In this document: positions 8,932 through 16,464 of the stretch, piece by piece
How positions within the stretch are numbered: the stretch's first letter is position 1
How the letters are laid out: each line of letters starts with the position of its first letter
Assembly (NCBI GenBank): GCA_019747875.1
Contig: JAIEQI010000164.1
Location: 1 to 35,738 of the forward strand
Source of the DNA: Candidatus Obscuribacterales bacterium
GTDB taxonomy: Bacteria; Cyanobacteriota; Vampirovibrionia; Obscuribacterales; Obscuribacteraceae
Length of the DNA: 35,738 nucleotides
Direction: 5' to 3'
Position numbers and translations under genes: made by a program
Notes under the pieces: generated by a model
Told to the model about the DNA's origin: nothing
The model's database searches: none
What the model saw: only the letters and a program-made list of their open reading frames with translations

Positions 8932-9014
8932 TATCGTGGCTCCAGATATTGAGGAACACTGGAGCAACCGCTCTCAATGCGCGAACACTAATATCTTGAT
9001 AACACGAAAAGTAC

Positions 9015-10253
9015 TTAAGAGAAGACAACCAGATCTTCGCTTTGCAAAATTGAAATCTTTCTTGAACTCTTAATTCCAGCTTGTAGCCTTTGACTGAAAA
9101 GGCTGCACAACTTGTCGACTGCCTCATCCTTATTTCGTTGATAAAGATCTACAAAAAGCGAAACGTCAATCGGATCCTCAACCAACACAGAACAAGTTTG
9201 CCACCCCTTGGGAGTAATTCGTCCACAGAGTTCAGATTCGATAAAATCCAAAGCCCGACAAGACTGTATCTCATCCTCAAAATGAAGGAGAGAACGCTGC
9301 AGTATCAGCAGCCTTTCGATTCGCTCTAAATCGCCGCGGATGGAAGGCTTTGAGATCCCCCCACAGTGAAACCGACAGCGCCTTGCAATGGATGGAGAAT
9401 TCTTGAACTTTTCATCTGTCGCATTGCGCAAGGCATACAACTGATCCGTAGTCGGCAGTGTTTCATCGTACTGAAAACCGCAAAGTGCACCAACTCGTTT
9501 CAGCAGCTCCGCAGCAGCTTGTTCTGCCATTCGCGCTGAGGATGACTCTTCCAAGACCAAACTATACGCGAAGGACAATTCCGTAATGTAGGCCCTGACG
9601 ACTTGTTTCGTTTGCGAAAAAACATCTGCATTTTCTTCGAAAGTTATATCCAGTTTCTTGCCCAGTTTTTTTAAGCACGGGCCCAGAGCCGTCTCCGGTT
9701 CCGTTTCTAAACTGTACTGGATGGCACACGGTATCACGTGAACAGGTTCCTCAGACCCAGATGTTTTCAGGTCTTTCTGGGCATCGAGAACTATGTGGAA
9801 GATTGATTTGGGAAACGGCAACAAACTATCCTGGTCGCCGGTAATCTCACCTTCGGGAAATATTACGACTTTTCTGTCGCCCTTTTTCAAAAGCTTCTTA
9901 GTCGTTGCAATTGAATGGCGATCCGGCTTACCTCTCTTGACCGAGTAAGAACCGACGCTTTGTAATAGCCATCCACGCAAGCCAAAATCCCAGTCAAAGA
10001 CTTCGCGTGCGCACACGGTATAAAAGTCTTCCCTGGCGTGCAAACTGAGAGCGGCAATTGCAAATGGGTCCTGGCGGTCAGGGTGATTTGCCAAAATCAA
10101 GGCGTGCTTTGCCTGCGAGAAGCGTGCCAAATCTTGCTGGTTACCGAACACGCCAATTTTGAGCTGCTCTTTCAAGTCGATCCAAAAAGGAAAGATGAAG
10201 CGGCATATGCCCATAACAATCGAATTAATCTTAGGTTCTCTGAAGTCGTGCAT
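9015..10253 (-). CDS. PlsC-like 1-acylglycerol-phosphate acyltransferase with C-terminal extension
   Basis: The acyltransferase signature is clear: NHPDRQD gives the catalytic HX4D pair (H57/D62 from the start used here), and FPEGEITG is the conserved glycerol-phosphate-binding motif (near residue 132). Such enzymes acylate lysophosphatidic acid in phospholipid synthesis, although family members use varied acceptors. After the acyltransferase domain there is about 200 residues with no family I recognise (RMAEQAAAELLKRVG ... LSFFSQ-like helices, Cys-containing). The start is uncertain. The frame is open to 10472, but the first 70 or so residues there are Cys-rich and overlap the divergent gene at 10410, so ATG 10253 or 10214 is more likely. 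Neither has a strong ribosome binding site. A weak hydrophobic segment (ICRFIFPFWI) lies at the N-terminus. Confidence 0.8.
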   Translation of the reverse strand: MHDFREPKINSIVMGICRFIFPFWIDLKEQLKIGVFGNQQDLARFSQAKHALILANHPDRQDPFAIAALSLHAREDFYTVCAREVFDWDFGLRGWLLQSVGSYSVKRGKPDRHSIATTKKLLKKGDRKVVIFPEGEITGDQDSLLPFPKSIFHIVLDAQKDLKTSGSEEPVHVIPCAIQYSLETEPETALGPCLKKLGKKLDITFEENADVFSQTKQVVRAYITELSFAYSLVLEESSSARMAEQAAAELLKRVGALCGFQYDETLPTTDQLYALRNATDEKFKNSPSIARRCRFHCGGISKPSIRGDLERIERLLILQRSLLHFEDEIQSCRALDFIESELCGRITPKGWQTCSVLVEDPIDVSLFVDLYQRNKDEAVDKLCSLFSQRLQAGIKSSRKISILQSEDLVVFS

Positions 10254-10409
10254 AGCATAGAGAACGCAGGGAGCGCAATTTTTGTTCCCATGAATGAGAC
10301 AATTCCGGATTTGATCGACACAGCCTGATGGTAAAACACGCAGTCGACTGCACCTATTCCGCACCTTCCTTGAAACATTATCTCTGAGATACATGGATTG
10401 AGGTGAATC

Positions 10410-10907
10410 ATGCCGCCATCGCATCGTATAGAACCAGAAACAACAGGAAGCTCCGAACCAAACGAACATCAAGACTTTGACGACCCGCCAGCGTTAACGT
10501 GGTCATGTGTGATGGGAAACGAGACGTTCCAAGGCGAAACGCGAATAGCCATGAATGTCCAGTACGATCAGTGGTTCACGCAAACAGGAGAAAGAAAACA
10601 CGCTAAATATACGGGGCTTATGAGCCAAACCGACATGAGCTATGAAACTGACGCAAGCGGCTGGAACCGGGCTCTAACTCAGCGGGCGATAGTACAGCCA
10701 GACACAGAATATAAGCTATTTCAGGGAAGCTACCAGGCAAAACCGGCCGAGTACTCCTACCGGAGACAGGGTGACAAAATTGAACTTAGCGTCGATACCG
10801 ATGGAGCCACCGCGGTTCTTAAGAATGGCAGCAAAGAGTACAACGAGGCGCTTGCTCAAATGAGCAGAGTCAACTTCGACCCACCATGCCCTAAACCAAG
10901 CTCCTGA
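10410..10907 (+). CDS. hypothetical protein (165 aa)
   Basis: I do not recognise this protein. It is soluble, acidic at the N-terminus (ETTGSSEPNEHQDFDDPP), then has several aromatic-rich beta-like segments (NVQYDQWFTQTG, YKLFQGSYQAKPAEYSYRR, KIELSVDTDGATAVLKNG) and ends in a Pro-rich tail. There is no signal peptide, membrane helix or repeated motif, and only two Cys. The beta-rich pattern hints at a small beta-barrel or sandwich, but that is a guess. ATG 10410 has GAGGTG 6 bases upstream, which supports a real gene. It is divergent from the acyltransferase and convergent with the small gene at 11034. Confidence 0.65.
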   Translation: MPPSHRIEPETTGSSEPNEHQDFDDPPALTWSCVMGNETFQGETRIAMNVQYDQWFTQTGERKHAKYTGLMSQTDMSYETDASGWNRALTQRAIVQPDTEYKLFQGSYQAKPAEYSYRRQGDKIELSVDTDGATAVLKNGSKEYNEALAQMSRVNFDPPCPKPSS

Positions 10908-11033
10908 ACGGCCGCAAAACACGCTTTAACGAGTCCAGATCGAAAAAGCCCACTGGTCAAAGATCCATAAAACGCCAAGGACAAGCCAAAAGCTTGCCCT
11001 CGCACGAACCCTAGCAATAATATTGTTAGCAGA

Positions 11034-11240
11034 TTAGACGAGCTGCTTAACTAAGTCTCCCAGACGGCTGCGGCGTGCACGACGTCCTGCATACTTGGGG
11101 TGTGCACCGCGGGTAGTGGTGGTTTGATCCTCAGCCATCAGAGCGCGTTTCGCTTCTTCCATTTCAACGATTGCAATTGCCTGGCGGAACCACATTCGCA
11201 GGCAGCGTCTCTCATCTGCGGTCAATCCCATATCGTCCAT
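11034..11240 (-). CDS. small basic hypothetical protein (68 aa)
   Basis: The predicted product (MDDMGLTADERRCLRMWFRQAIAIVEMEEAKRAL...) has an amphipathic helical first half and an Arg/Lys-rich second half (YAGRRARRSRLGDLVKQLV), as seen in small nucleic-acid-binding proteins, but I know of no family match. ATG 11240 is preferred because GGAGGT (reverse complement at 11247-11252) lies exactly 6 bases upstream. A second ATG at 11246 touches the same site with no spacer and is less likely. It is a single gene with no close neighbour on its strand. Confidence 0.6.
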   Translation of the reverse strand: MDDMGLTADERRCLRMWFRQAIAIVEMEEAKRALMAEDQTTTTRGAHPKYAGRRARRSRLGDLVKQLV

Positions 11241-11612
11241 GAGCATACCTCCAATCAAATCATCTTTGGCAGTTCACTGAGATTGCTATGGAAAGATTCC
11301 ATTCAGTGTATTGCTGCCATGGCGCAATTATTACGCCTATCTAAGCCAACGCCTGCCGGTTAGTCCACGATTCGAATTAGAAGCCTTCGAACGCGGCTTG
11401 CAGGACATGCAACAACACTACAGTAGGTGAGGAGTTGTCAGAAGTAAAGACCTTGACATCTCTTAAGTAAATTAGCAATCGCTCACTGGCACTGCTTTAC
11501 AGCGTTTAATCTTTCTAGCATCTCTGACAGAATGGGCTTGAACAAGTCGTTTTCAGAACACAACTTAGAAGTTTTTAGCCGAAAACGGCTTTATATGCGG
11601 CAGATGATGACA
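11241..11612. other. intergenic stretch without a recognisable gene
   Basis: These 372 bases between two minus-strand genes hold no convincing open frame, RNA gene or repeat. A short hairpin AGCCG-aaaa-CGGCT (11577-11590) sits just after the end of the GGDEF gene, but neither strand has a good T run, so I do not call it a terminator. A plus-strand TTGACA near 11455 has no matching -10 and no gene downstream. Confidence 0.5.
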
Positions 11613-12716
11613 TCAATGTCCCTTGTCTTCCGACCACATAACGGTGCGATTCCGCCCATCCATTTTGGCTTGCAAAAGTGCCAGGTCCGCATTCCTATAT
11701 AAAAGATCGGCAGTTGCCCCATGCTCCGGATAGGCGACAACTCCAAAGCTAATGGAGACAAAAACTTCTTGCCTGAAGTCATCAGGGGAAATAGGATGAG
11801 CCTCAATGCGCTTGCGGCAGCGCTCAGCTACCTCGAATACTTCCTGAGCGGATAGTTCCGGAAGCAACATGATGTATTCTTCGCCTGCCCAGCGGCAAAC
11901 CAGATCAATAGGGCGCGCCTCTTCAAGCAGGTCTTCCGCGACCGTCTTGATGATCAGATCTCCGTATCTGTATCCATGATCTATATTGAACAACTTCGCT
12001 TTGTCGATATCGCCATGGATAATTCCAAAGGTTCGCCCCAAGTATTCGGAACGAGCGATTTCCTGCGTCAATGCGGCCATAAAGCGATTGCGGCTCGCCA
12101 AGCCAGTCATTTGATCGGTGCTGCGCAAACGCGACAAGGAGTTACCTAGATCCATATTGTCAGCGGTCAACGATAAGAGGTCCAAAGCCATGCGCAGCAG
12201 TCCGAAATGAGCGGGATCCGCAAAACGAGCTGAGGATACATTTTTGATTAAGAGAAGCCCCTGGATGTTTTGCGCGCCAAAATTTCGCACTACCTTCATT
12301 GGCAAAATGAACCCCTGATTCATACCAAGCTCTTCCAGAGCTTGGGAAATCACTTCTTCTTCCATGTCTTGTGGTGCGTCGATTATGCGCCGGTCAAATA
12401 CTCGGATTCCAAGATCATCTATGTAGCGATCATGCAAAAGCTCCACCAACGGAGCCAATGACTCTTCAAAAATAACGGTACTGGAGCCGCCTGTGCTCCT
12501 GGCCACATCACCGCTGCGATAAACATCGAGCGATTCACGGGAGAAATCCATCAGAACTGCATCAGAGGCAGTAGCAAAATTAGCAAAAAGCCGAGCCGCC
12601 TCGCTGAGAATCTCGGCCCGGTCAGGAGCGCGTGAAGCCAATTTTTGAGCACAGGAGCGTAAGCGCTGTATAAAGTCATCTTGACCAGCGATGCCCGTAA
12701 GCTCTTGCTTTTCCAT
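11613..12716 (-). CDS. GAF-like / GGDEF diguanylate-cyclase-family protein
   Basis: The 367-aa protein starts with a sensor-like domain (about residues 15-185, GAF-type by length and pattern) followed by a GGDEF domain (about 200-360). The active-site signature is AGEEY (RWAGEEYIML) instead of GGDEF/GGEEF, and the Mg-binding loop reads GDIDKAKLFNIDHGYRYGD. The RxxD inhibitory site, RPID, is kept at the normal distance of five residues before the signature. The protein may therefore be a weak cyclase or a cyclic-di-GMP receptor. No signal peptide or membrane helix is seen. ATG 12716 is chosen over the TTG at 12743 because a TATAAT at 12749-12754 would start transcription at about 12742. Confidence 0.85.
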   Translation of the reverse strand: MEKQELTGIAGQDDFIQRLRSCAQKLASRAPDRAEILSEAARLFANFATASDAVLMDFSRESLDVYRSGDVARSTGGSSTVIFEESLAPLVELLHDRYIDDLGIRVFDRRIIDAPQDMEEEVISQALEELGMNQGFILPMKVVRNFGAQNIQGLLLIKNVSSARFADPAHFGLLRMALDLLSLTADNMDLGNSLSRLRSTDQMTGLASRNRFMAALTQEIARSEYLGRTFGIIHGDIDKAKLFNIDHGYRYGDLIIKTVAEDLLEEARPIDLVCRWAGEEYIMLLPELSAQEVFEVAERCRKRIEAHPISPDDFRQEVFVSISFGVVAYPEHGATADLLYRNADLALLQAKMDGRNRTVMWSEDKGH

Positions 12717-12748
12717 CGAATCCCAAGTTTCCCTCGCCCTCAAAATCG

Positions 12749-12776
12749 ATTATACGATATCCCCAAAACTATCCAA
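12749..12776 (-). promoter_or_regulatory. likely promoter of the GGDEF gene
   Basis: On the minus strand a perfect TATAAT (12754-12749) is preceded by TTGGAT (12776-12771) with a 16-base spacer. The predicted start site near 12742 gives a leader of about 25 bases before ATG 12716. Confidence 0.55.
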
Positions 12777-12906
12777 AGATTTTCTGCTGGCAAAATGCTG
12801 GAAAGTCTCCAAAGCACGTGCTGAAGGATGTTCTCACTGTCGATGCTCTAGCCTCGACAGCAAGGCATTTGGCTCACACGGCATCCTGAACGCGGAAGAC
12901 TTTTCG

Positions 12907-13707
12907 TTATAACGCAGCTTTGGACACAGCATTGATCTCCGAGCGGGGAACGCGTCCTTCCATCAGATCGCAAACATCATCCAGAAAGGAAGCCGCATCA
13001 GAAGCGTCTATAACTTTAGCGTTATAGTTAAACGAAATTGTCATTACGGGGCGAATTACAACCGCTCCTTGGTGGACAACAGGTCTGCTTTCTATGGTTC
13101 CAATGCCAAAAGTCGAAGTGCAAACGCATGGGCTCAGGACGCAGCGCACGTTATATTTACCAAGAGTAGTCAGACCAAAGGTAGCTTTCTGGCACTTTAG
13201 GCGAAGCGACGGGAAGAGAGTCCCCATAAGGATAATGAGCCTGCGGAGGAAATATGGCAAGCCTGCATAAATTTTCTGCAGCGCCAAGGGAGGCAATTCA
13301 GAGGTGTCTTTTCGAGCATAATTGGTCAATTCTTCTGCAATTCGAGTCAAGGATTTGGTATCAGGTCTTTCAATCTCGCCGAAGAACACTGTGTCACCCC
13401 CATCTTCCCGCCGCTCAATAGTAAAACCGCCTACGATATTCTCGTAAGTTACAATCCGTCCAAACGGCAAGATTTCCGATCGGCTTGTCGGATGGAGTTT
13501 CTGCGCTTCGGCAATGGCTTTCATAAGAATTGCTGTTACAGTAATCTTGCTTCCATCATTTTGCAAATCGGCTTTTGTCTTGGTCGCCCAACTCATATCA
13601 ATATCGCGGATGAGATAACAGGGCACTGCTGTCGATGAAATCATCGTCAATAAATCAAGAACAGTTTTTCTTCCTGTTCGAAGCTTTTTATATGAGTGTC
13701 TTTCCAT
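12907..13707 (-). CDS. 2-oxoacid dehydrogenase acyltransferase-fold protein, catalytic motif degenerate
   Basis: The 266-aa protein resembles the catalytic domain of E2 dihydrolipoyl acyltransferases (chloramphenicol-acetyltransferase fold). It has the internal helix TVTAILMKAIAEAQKLHP, TFGLTTLGKYN and the C-terminal strand RPVMTISFNYNAKVIDASDAASFL. In true E2 enzymes this last segment reads 'DHRxxDG', with the catalytic His and Asp. Here the His is replaced (FNYNAKVIDA) and two residues are inserted. There is no lipoyl or peripheral-subunit-binding domain. Stand-alone E2-like proteins of this kind occur in several phyla, probably as other acyltransferases or as inactive relatives. ATG 13707 has GGGAAG 8 bases upstream. 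It lies just after the terminator of the RRM gene, so it is transcribed on its own. A hydrophobic stretch (YFLRRLIILMGTLF) sits in the middle. Confidence 0.7.
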   Translation of the reverse strand: MERHSYKKLRTGRKTVLDLLTMISSTAVPCYLIRDIDMSWATKTKADLQNDGSKITVTAILMKAIAEAQKLHPTSRSEILPFGRIVTYENIVGGFTIERREDGGDTVFFGEIERPDTKSLTRIAEELTNYARKDTSELPPLALQKIYAGLPYFLRRLIILMGTLFPSLRLKCQKATFGLTTLGKYNVRCVLSPCVCTSTFGIGTIESRPVVHQGAVVIRPVMTISFNYNAKVIDASDAASFLDDVCDLMEGRVPRSEINAVSKAAL

Positions 13708-13743
13708 GAAAACTTCCCGCGAAATCTGTCATAAAGTGCCCAT

Positions 13744-13770
13744 CCAAAAATCCGCAGCAAGGCGCTGCGG
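13744..13770 (-). terminator. Rho-independent terminator of the RRM gene
   Basis: Minus-strand stem CCGCAGC/GCTGCGG (13770-13764 with 13758-13752), 5-base loop, then ATTTTT (13751-13746). It sits 91 bases after the RRM stop codon and before the next gene on the same strand. Confidence 0.8.
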
Positions 13771-13860
13771 CAATGAACCGTATTCGGTATCACGACCCAG
13801 CTTGCTACTCGAAGAATTTTGTCCTTCAAGCAGCTACTGCAAAACTATTGGAAGTTGATC

Positions 13861-14133
13861 CTAATAGCGATCTCTTCGAGGCTTGGGCTGAGATATATTG
13901 ACTTTCAGGTTGCGGCCAGAGAGCTCATGCCCATCTAGCGCTTTAATCGCGGCTTCTGCTCCAGCTTGTGAACTCATCTCAATGAAAGCGAATCCACGTG
14001 GTCTGTTAGATTCTCTATCTACCGGAACGGAGGCAGATGTGACTTCTCCATAAGGAGAAAACAATTCACGAAGATCAGCTTCGCTTACTGTGTAGGCCAG
14101 GTTTCCGACAAAAAGCTTATTATTGTTATCCAT
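13861..14133 (-). CDS. RRM RNA-binding protein (cyanobacterial Rbp type)
   Basis: A single RNA-recognition motif fills this 90-aa protein: RNP2 is LFVGNL (near residues 7-12) and RNP1 is RGFAFIEM (near 46-53), with the usual beta-alpha-beta order between them. A short basic tail (SQPKPRRDRY) replaces the Gly-rich tail found in many cyanobacterial Rbp proteins. Such proteins bind single-stranded RNA and are often cold-induced in cyanobacteria; that regulation is only inferred here. The frame is open to 14205, but family length and domain start favour ATG 14133. No strong ribosome binding site precedes it (GGAT only). The 70-base leader from the TATAAT at 14210-14215 could be regulatory. Its own terminator follows. 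Confidence 0.9.
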   Translation of the reverse strand: MDNNNKLFVGNLAYTVSEADLRELFSPYGEVTSASVPVDRESNRPRGFAFIEMSSQAGAEAAIKALDGHELSGRNLKVNISQPKPRRDRY

Positions 14134-14209
14134 ATCATCCAATTCTTCGACCTGAGAGCAATATCGACGTGAGGCGAAGATTGGAAACTGGTCATAACTA
14201 TACACCCTT

Positions 14210-14215
14210 ATTATA
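14210..14215 (-). promoter_or_regulatory. -10 element of the RRM gene
   Basis: A perfect TATAAT on the minus strand (14215-14210), preceded by TG, lies about 77 bases upstream of ATG 14133. No good -35 is seen 16-18 bases further upstream, so it may be an extended -10 type promoter. It implies a leader of about 70 bases. Confidence 0.45.
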
Positions 14216-14355
14216 CATTGCTACGCGGAAGATGTACTTCACAGAAGTTCTTATTTGAGTCCATCCATGCTCCGGCTTGGTTACGAGCAAGGGACCGTTA
14301 AAATGACGCGAGGTTCACTGCAGGGGATAATGTTCACATGAATTGATGAAGTGCT

Positions 14356-14847
14356 CTAATGCACTTGGGTAGGCATTGTCCACGTATATGGTAGAGTTCG
14401 CTTGCTTTGCACGGAGATTGCCTCCGGCATAAAGGGCAATGGACAAGGTAATTTTATCTTGCTGTCTAACTCGATTGTCACAGAACCACTTACAGGTCCT
14501 CCCAAAGTGGATTGTGGAAGCGGAGCTCTAATAGACTCCTTCATTTTTATGGACGGAGATACCGCAACGAAGACCGGCAGTTTGGCACTCTTCAATGAAG
14601 TCGAAGCTCTCAGGTAAGGAAGCTCAGTTTTAAGAACGGTTCGATCAGCATGAACATCAGAGACATCGGCAGGAGACCCATTTGAAGCGGTTCGTGCGCA
14701 AGAAGCAGCTACGGAGTCGAGCAAAGGAACTGCCAAAGCAATCGCGAATAAATTAAGCCCATAAAGTAGCAACGGCATCATTGCACAAAGCCCCACAACG
14801 AACTCGACCGTTGAAGTGCCACGCCGGCGATCAGTCCTTCTTCTCAT
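14356..14847 (-). CDS. TadE-like pilus-assembly / pseudopilin-like protein
   Basis: The 163-aa product begins with an Arg-rich segment (MRRRTDRRRGTSTVEF) followed by a hydrophobic helix (VVGLCAMMPLLLYGLNLFAIALAV). The RRG(S/T)xxVEF pattern just before the membrane helix is the TadE signature. The remainder would be extracytoplasmic and contains two Cys (SCAR, LPCPL). TadE proteins are minor pseudopilins of the Flp/Tad system. No tadA, tadB, tadC or flp gene is in the window, so the pair here is either separate from the main locus or has another role. It is translated from the same transcript as the upstream TadG-like gene, 9 bases after its stop. Confidence 0.75.
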   Translation of the reverse strand: MRRRTDRRRGTSTVEFVVGLCAMMPLLLYGLNLFAIALAVPLLDSVAASCARTASNGSPADVSDVHADRTVLKTELPYLRASTSLKSAKLPVFVAVSPSIKMKESIRAPLPQSTLGGPVSGSVTIELDSKIKLPCPLPFMPEAISVQSKRTLPYTWTMPTQVH

Positions 14848-14856
14848 ATTATTTAC

Positions 14857-16374
14857 TCAATGTGGGGCAGCAAATTGCAAGGCGACAGCCAGTCCATCTT
14901 TAGGATAGACAGTCTCCACCAATCCTACGCACTGATTGTCCACTAAACACCTTCCTGCATGTTTAGCTTCGGACAAGCTAAGATTACTGACCTGATCACG
15001 CAACGAAACTGTCCATTTCGAATCACCAATCTCAGCGTCATAAGAGATCGCAAAATTTTGCCCGTCCAGAATAGTTTCAGAAGTAAATTCTTTGGCAGCT
15101 GCGGTTCGAACATTGCCAGTAGGGTCGACGGTTAACACAAAAATCTTTCGTGGGTCTTCCTTGTCGCAATCAAGAAGAGGTTCATTCACTCTTGCCAATA
15201 ACGACTCCATACGAACCTTTCCTCGGCAGGCCCGAAGCCAATCAAATAGACCTTTAGCTCCTAAATCTGAAAGAGACATATCGCCCAGAGCACTATCCCT
15301 GACCAGGCTCGCGCTTAACTCATCCGGATAGTCGCCTCCTTGAACTCTCTGAGTCTCGACCATCGGGCTGTGTATGGCACCTTCCTGAAGAATTTTTGCC
15401 AAGGAGAAATCTTCCTCAGCCATTCCATTTGGAAAACTCAAAACAAACATCGGAGGGTTGGTCAGATCCGGATTTTTTCCAGGAAGTGCGGCAGCTGAAG
15501 CAAAAACTTGCAGGCCAGGCTTTGACTGATTAGTAGCAGGCTCGTTGGAAGCTGAGTTTTTCAGGGTCGAGTTAGAAATAGTTGCTGATACTAGAACAGC
15601 TGAACAAGGTCTTGCGGGCACGCTGAGCGGTCTGAATTTCTTCTTCGAGCAAAGTGATGTTTGCTCCGCAAGCCCAGCGAAATAGAAATCACTGCCACAA
15701 ACTGGAATATTCACAAAGCCGTCGTAGTTACCAGAATTACAAGCTCCACTTTCCACTTCTGCCAGCTCTGCAGCTGCAGGCAAAGCGATTCCGGACGACG
15801 CAAAACCGTCCAAGGAGCCCAGTTCAACCTTCAAGCCCGCAAGTTTGTTGTATTCGTTCAAGTATGGAGCTGCAGCATCAAATGCCTGCTTCGCTTCAGC
15901 ATATGCATCGACCACAGCCCCATCGCGATCAATCGGGCGCTTGCTGGAACTTGCAGCCAAGGACTCCTCACAAGCATGATTCAAGAGAGCCGCGGTTTTC
16001 TTGCAGGCAGCCAGGTCGGCCAAGGCCAGTTCTGTCATCGTTGCGCTGTGCAGCTTTCGAGCTATCAACAAGCTTTCTCGGCAAGTTGCGATCAATGTAT
16101 TTATTCCGACAATTGGCATCGGCTCGCCAGCCGCATTCAATGTTGCCGAGCCGGCAGGCCAGTCGGTTAGTGCTACATATCCGAAGTGATCGTCTCTAAC
16201 CACAATGCGTGAAATATCGGTAGCGGCGGCCAAGGCGGCAGCTTCACAAGCCATGTTGGCTCTCTCTTGAGCCAAGAAATAAATAAAAGCATTGACGAAC
16301 AGCGACGCAAACAAAATAAAGCCCGCAGACGATGATGCAAAAAATGGTAATAGTGATCCAGTTCGCTTTCTCAT
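14857..16374 (-). CDS. TadG-like pilus-assembly-associated membrane protein
   Basis: The 505-aa product has a short basic N-terminus (MRKRTG), one membrane helix (residues about 9-34) and then an Ala-rich 'CEAAALAAATDIS' segment. This corresponds to the conserved 'D.AALA.A' signature after the helix of TadG/Tad-like proteins. The rest is extracytoplasmic, with several Cys residues (CRES, CKKT, CSKK, CSAV, CRGK, CDKE, CLVDNQC), and is likely disulfide-rich. I see no von Willebrand A (MIDAS) motif. It is the first gene of a two-gene unit with the TadE-like gene, divergent from the Ser/Thr kinase. A 19-base motif shared with the beta-helix gene lies 23-41 bases upstream of its ATG. Confidence 0.65.
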   Translation of the reverse strand: MRKRTGSLLPFFASSSAGFILFASLFVNAFIYFLAQERANMACEAAALAAATDISRIVVRDDHFGYVALTDWPAGSATLNAAGEPMPIVGINTLIATCRESLLIARKLHSATMTELALADLAACKKTAALLNHACEESLAASSSKRPIDRDGAVVDAYAEAKQAFDAAAPYLNEYNKLAGLKVELGSLDGFASSGIALPAAAELAEVESGACNSGNYDGFVNIPVCGSDFYFAGLAEQTSLCSKKKFRPLSVPARPCSAVLVSATISNSTLKNSASNEPATNQSKPGLQVFASAAALPGKNPDLTNPPMFVLSFPNGMAEEDFSLAKILQEGAIHSPMVETQRVQGGDYPDELSASLVRDSALGDMSLSDLGAKGLFDWLRACRGKVRMESLLARVNEPLLDCDKEDPRKIFVLTVDPTGNVRTAAAKEFTSETILDGQNFAISYDAEIGDSKWTVSLRDQVSNLSLSEAKHAGRCLVDNQCVGLVETVYPKDGLAVALQFAAPH

Positions 16375-16396
16375 AGCAACAGTTAAAACCGGAGCT

Positions 16397-16415
16397 TGTG
16401 AGATCGACGTGAAAT
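16397..16415. promoter_or_regulatory. 19-bp motif shared with 20761-20779 (copy 1)
   Basis: TGTGAGATCGACGTGAAAT lies in the intergenic region between the divergent TadG-like and Ser/Thr-kinase genes. An 18-of-19 match (C in place of G at the tenth position) lies upstream of the beta-helix gene. A binding site for a common regulator is a reasonable reading; nothing else in the window carries it. Confidence 0.5.
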
Positions 16416-16464
16416 CCTTGGAGCAGGACAGGACCTCCTAAAAACGGCATGAGATAATGTACCA

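Noticed and set aside
10254..10472. Upstream extension of the acyltransferase gene
   Set aside because: It would overlap the divergent gene at 10410, is Cys-rich and has no family similarity; a later start is more likely.
11450..11480. Possible plus-strand promoter (TTGACA)
   Set aside because: No -10 at the right distance and no plus-strand gene downstream.
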